From Paenibacillus sp. FSL R5-0912 (lineage in GTDB: Bacteria; Bacillota; Bacilli; Paenibacillales; Paenibacillaceae): a stretch of DNA of 64,000 nt. Both the position numbers and the translations under genes were made by a program. The stretch covers positions 5,642,001 through 5,706,000 of the forward strand of contig NZ_CP009282.1 of the NCBI RefSeq assembly GCF_000758605.1, written 5' to 3'. The notes below the pieces were generated by a model. The model had not been told where the DNA came from. It did no database searches and saw nothing but the letters and a program-made list of their open reading frames with translations. Below, one piece after another: positions 62,233-64,000 of this stretch. How positions within the stretch are numbered: position 1 is the first letter of the stretch; each line of letters begins with the position of its first letter.

Positions 62233-62394
62233 ATTTATAGCCCCCTAATGAAATATCATACACCTGGACAACCGGCAGAGCATTCCTTTATTTAGCATTA
62301 TATAGCCTAATTCGAATATCGGAAGTGACATCCCGTTTAAACTAAAAAGACAGTTTGTTCACCTTGGCACAGACTGCTTTTGTCTAACGCAAAA

Positions 62395-62433
62395 AAGAAG
62401 CCCTGCTGTACCTGTGAAGGCACGGGGCTTCTT
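62395..62433 (-). terminator. Probable terminator of the pyr operon
   Basis: AAGAAGCCC and GGGCTTCTT pair around a 21-base loop. On the minus strand the stem is followed by TTTTTGCG. The nearest upstream minus-strand gene is pyrE (ends 62817), about 385 bp away. Confidence 0.65.
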
Positions 62434-62816
62434 GCTGTATTTCTGGCCTGCTTCCGGGCGGCGGCTGTTGTCGCATGAATTTCCCGATTCATCCGCCTTC
62501 TATGGTAGAGATCCGTTATCATTACACAAAATCCTGCCCAAAATACAACATTTCCCTCATCCTATCGGCCCAAATCGAAGATTGTTGTAGAAAATGCAGC
62601 ATTTCCTCTTCACCAAGCAGCTTAACGGGAATATTCTTGTATTTCATACAACAATCCTCCTGAACACCTGGCTATCCATGAGTCAAAGTTGTAAAACGTA
62701 CAATATTTGTGTCCACACCGCTCAATAAGAAAACTCCAATGGGCAAGTAACAAATCAAGTGTGAGGAATAACAGTATTCAGCCGTCCTGAACCTGCTGAC
62801 AGCCCACGAATCCCGC
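62434..62816. other. Intergenic stretch after pyrE with GTTGTA/TACAA repeats
   Basis: About 380 bp with no gene. Variants of one motif recur: AAATACAACATTTCC, GTTGTAGAAAATGCAGCATT, TTGTATTTCATACAACAAT and GTTGTAAAACGTACAATATT. They match the motif family at 60370-60570, so the two gaps probably carry the same repeat. Confidence 0.5.
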
Positions 62817-63458
62817 TTATACGCCGAACGCTGCAGGATCTTTGCGCCACGATTGCAGCAGCGCTACATCCGAATCGGCGATCGTGCCTTGAGCTAGCGC
62901 CACATCAATGAGTGTGCTGTAGTTGGACAGGCTTTGCAGCGGGATATCCGCAGCGGCGAAGGCATCTACGGCGCGGTCCAGCTCGTAGCTGAAGATGGCC
63001 AGTACGGCCAGCGGTACGCCGCCCGCTTCCTGCACAGCCTGCGCGGCCTTGATCGAGCTGCCGCCGGTGGAGATCAGATCCTCGATCACGATCACCTTCT
63101 GGCCGGGAGCGATCAGTCCTTCGATCTGGTTCTGCTTGCCGTGGCCTTTGGCCTTATCACGGATATAAGCCATCGGCAGACCGAGCTTATCGGCGACCCA
63201 GGCCGCGTGCGGAATTCCGGCGGTTGCAGTTCCGGCAATCACTTCAGCATCCGGATAGCTGCCTCTGATCAGCTCTGCGAAGGCGTTGGCAATGTAGCTC
63301 CGGACAACCGGGAAAGACAGGGTCAGGCGGTTATCGCAATAGATCGGCGATTTGATGCCGGACGTCCAGGTGAACGGCTCCTGCGGACGCAGGGCTACCG
63401 CTCCAATCTCCAGCAGATAACGTGCAACTTGTTCACTTTTATTCTCTAATGGGCTCAT
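62817..63458 (-). CDS. pyrE: Orotate phosphoribosyltransferase
   Basis: 213 residues. It converts orotate and PRPP to OMP in pyrimidine synthesis. The PRPP-binding motif is VIVIEDLISTGGSSIKAAQAV; also IAGTATAGIPHAAWVA, and the catalytic-loop region AYIRDKAKGHGKQNQIEG. The start ATG overlaps the pyrF stop (ATGA), and GAGGAG precedes it, so translation is coupled. Complete, last gene of the operon. Confidence 0.97.
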   Translation of the reverse strand: MSPLENKSEQVARYLLEIGAVALRPQEPFTWTSGIKSPIYCDNRLTLSFPVVRSYIANAFAELIRGSYPDAEVIAGTATAGIPHAAWVADKLGLPMAYIRDKAKGHGKQNQIEGLIAPGQKVIVIEDLISTGGSSIKAAQAVQEAGGVPLAVLAIFSYELDRAVDAFAAADIPLQSLSNYSTLIDVALAQGTIADSDVALLQSWRKDPAAFGV

Positions 63459-64000
63459 ACTTCGCTCATCTCCTCAATAATGGTAAGTGCTGCGGCGCGC
63501 GGATCTGCCGCCGCTGTAATCGGCCGGCCCACTACCAGGTAGTGGCTGCCCTGCCGTATAGCTTGTCCCGGCGTCATAACCCGGGACTGATCGTCCAGCG
63601 AGGCACCGGCAGGCCGGATACCCGGGGTCACTGTGCGGAAATCCGGTCCGCAGGCTGCTGCGATCACCGCTGATTCCTGCGGCGATGCCACCACGCCATG
63701 CAGCCCGGCTTCTGCCGCAAGCATGGCGTAACGTACTACGGTGTCCGTCACCGTACCGTTGATGCCGATTTCGCTGTTCATAACCTCCTGGCTGGTGCTG
63801 GTCAGCTGGGTCACCGCAATAATGAGCGGAATATGCAGCGACGGATGCAGGCTGACGGCCTTGGCGGCACCTTCCAGCGCAGCAGACATCATGGCAGCTC
63901 CTCCGGCGGCATGCACGTTGAACATATCAACGCCCAGCATGGTTAGGCTCTCAGCCCCCCCCCGTACGGTGTTCGGGATATCATGCATTTTGACGTCCAG
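63455..64000 (-). CDS. pyrF: Orotidine 5-phosphate decarboxylase, 5-prime end outside window
   Basis: About 181 residues visible, C-terminal part. Conserved OMP decarboxylase features are LDVKMHDIPNTV (catalytic Lys-Asp array DxKxxDIxxT), NVHAAGG, LIIAVTQLTS, and the phosphate-binding TPGIRPAG and YLVVGRPIT. It converts OMP to UMP. The stop overlaps the pyrE start. A nine-G run near 63960 is in frame and normal for the protein sequence. Confidence 0.96.
   Translation of the reverse strand: MDVKMHDIPNTVRGGAESLTMLGVDMFNVHAAGGAAMMSAALEGAAKAVSLHPSLHIPLIIAVTQLTSTSQEVMNSEIGINGTVTDTVVRYAMLAAEAGLHGVVASPQESAVIAAACGPDFRTVTPGIRPAGASLDDQSRVMTPGQAIRQGSHYLVVGRPITAAADPRAAALTIIEEMSEV

Noticed and set aside
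63955..63964. Nine-C run in pyrF as a frameshift
   Set aside because: The frame across it gives the expected protein sequence (NTVRGGAESLT), so the run is in frame.

Overview
This window looks like a chromosomal segment of a Paenibacillus-type Firmicute. Supporting signs are LplB/YtcP-type sugar permeases, a membrane-anchored AraC regulator, many ROK, PadR and LacI regulators, small YjcZ-like and YjfB-like proteins, a YolD-like protein, strong AGGAGG ribosome sites, and a Gram-positive kdp locus. The assignment rests on gene content and style, not on a marker gene.

Layout. (1) 1-15.7 kb is carbohydrate use, mostly on the minus strand: a sugar ABC transporter (binding lipoprotein and two permeases) with an unknown toroid-like protein, a transmembrane AraC regulator, a wrecked MFS gene, a ROK kinase and ROK repressor, a GNAT/TetR pair, then GH51 arabinofuranosidase and GH5 glycosidase divergent from an AraC regulator. 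(2) 15.8-18.1 kb is a PadR/MFS efflux pair with palindromic operators, next to a TetR remnant. (3) 18.2-23.3 kb holds a GH130 phosphorylase and a sucrose/levan unit: GH32, ROK fructokinase and a divergent LacI regulator.

(4) 23.4-35.6 kb is an AT-rich genomic island inserted in a tRNA-Leu(TAA) gene. It is bounded by a 105-bp perfect direct repeat, one copy being part of the intact tRNA. No integrase is left. It carries a reverse transcriptase with a downstream nitrilase, whose N-terminus runs in frame into a decayed Mrr-like endonuclease domain. It also carries a HEPN/DUF4145-like protein, a dynamin-like GTPase, a broken type I restriction HsdR, a broken YdbC, and tRNA-Lys and tRNA-Ala fragments. 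I read it as a degrading defence island, and it is the most promising place for an undescribed system.

(5) 35.7-46.4 kb is a mixture of small cell-envelope and sporulation-like genes (WGxxGxxG protein, M15 peptidase, YolD-like, lipoprotein, GH26 mannanase with PA14, NucA/NucB nuclease, ImmA/IrrE protease) and several gene remnants (SDR, UppP). (6) 46.5-56.9 kb is a potassium-uptake Kdp locus. One operon runs unknown 132-aa protein, 35-aa peptide, kdpF, kdpA, kdpB, kdpC, then a tandem-duplicated KdpD sensor module without a kinase. A separate full-length KdpD kinase lies upstream. Both promoters carry a near-identical 17-bp direct-repeat box; no kdpE is present. (7) 57-64 kb holds transposase and ketopantoate-reductase remnants, small proteins, an Ile2/initiator-Met tRNA pair, a solute-binding protein, and the end of a pyrimidine operon (pyrF-pyrE).

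Coordinates of starts were moved from the longest open frame whenever a better-placed ribosome site decided the start. Family calls come from motifs and general knowledge of families; no database search was run.
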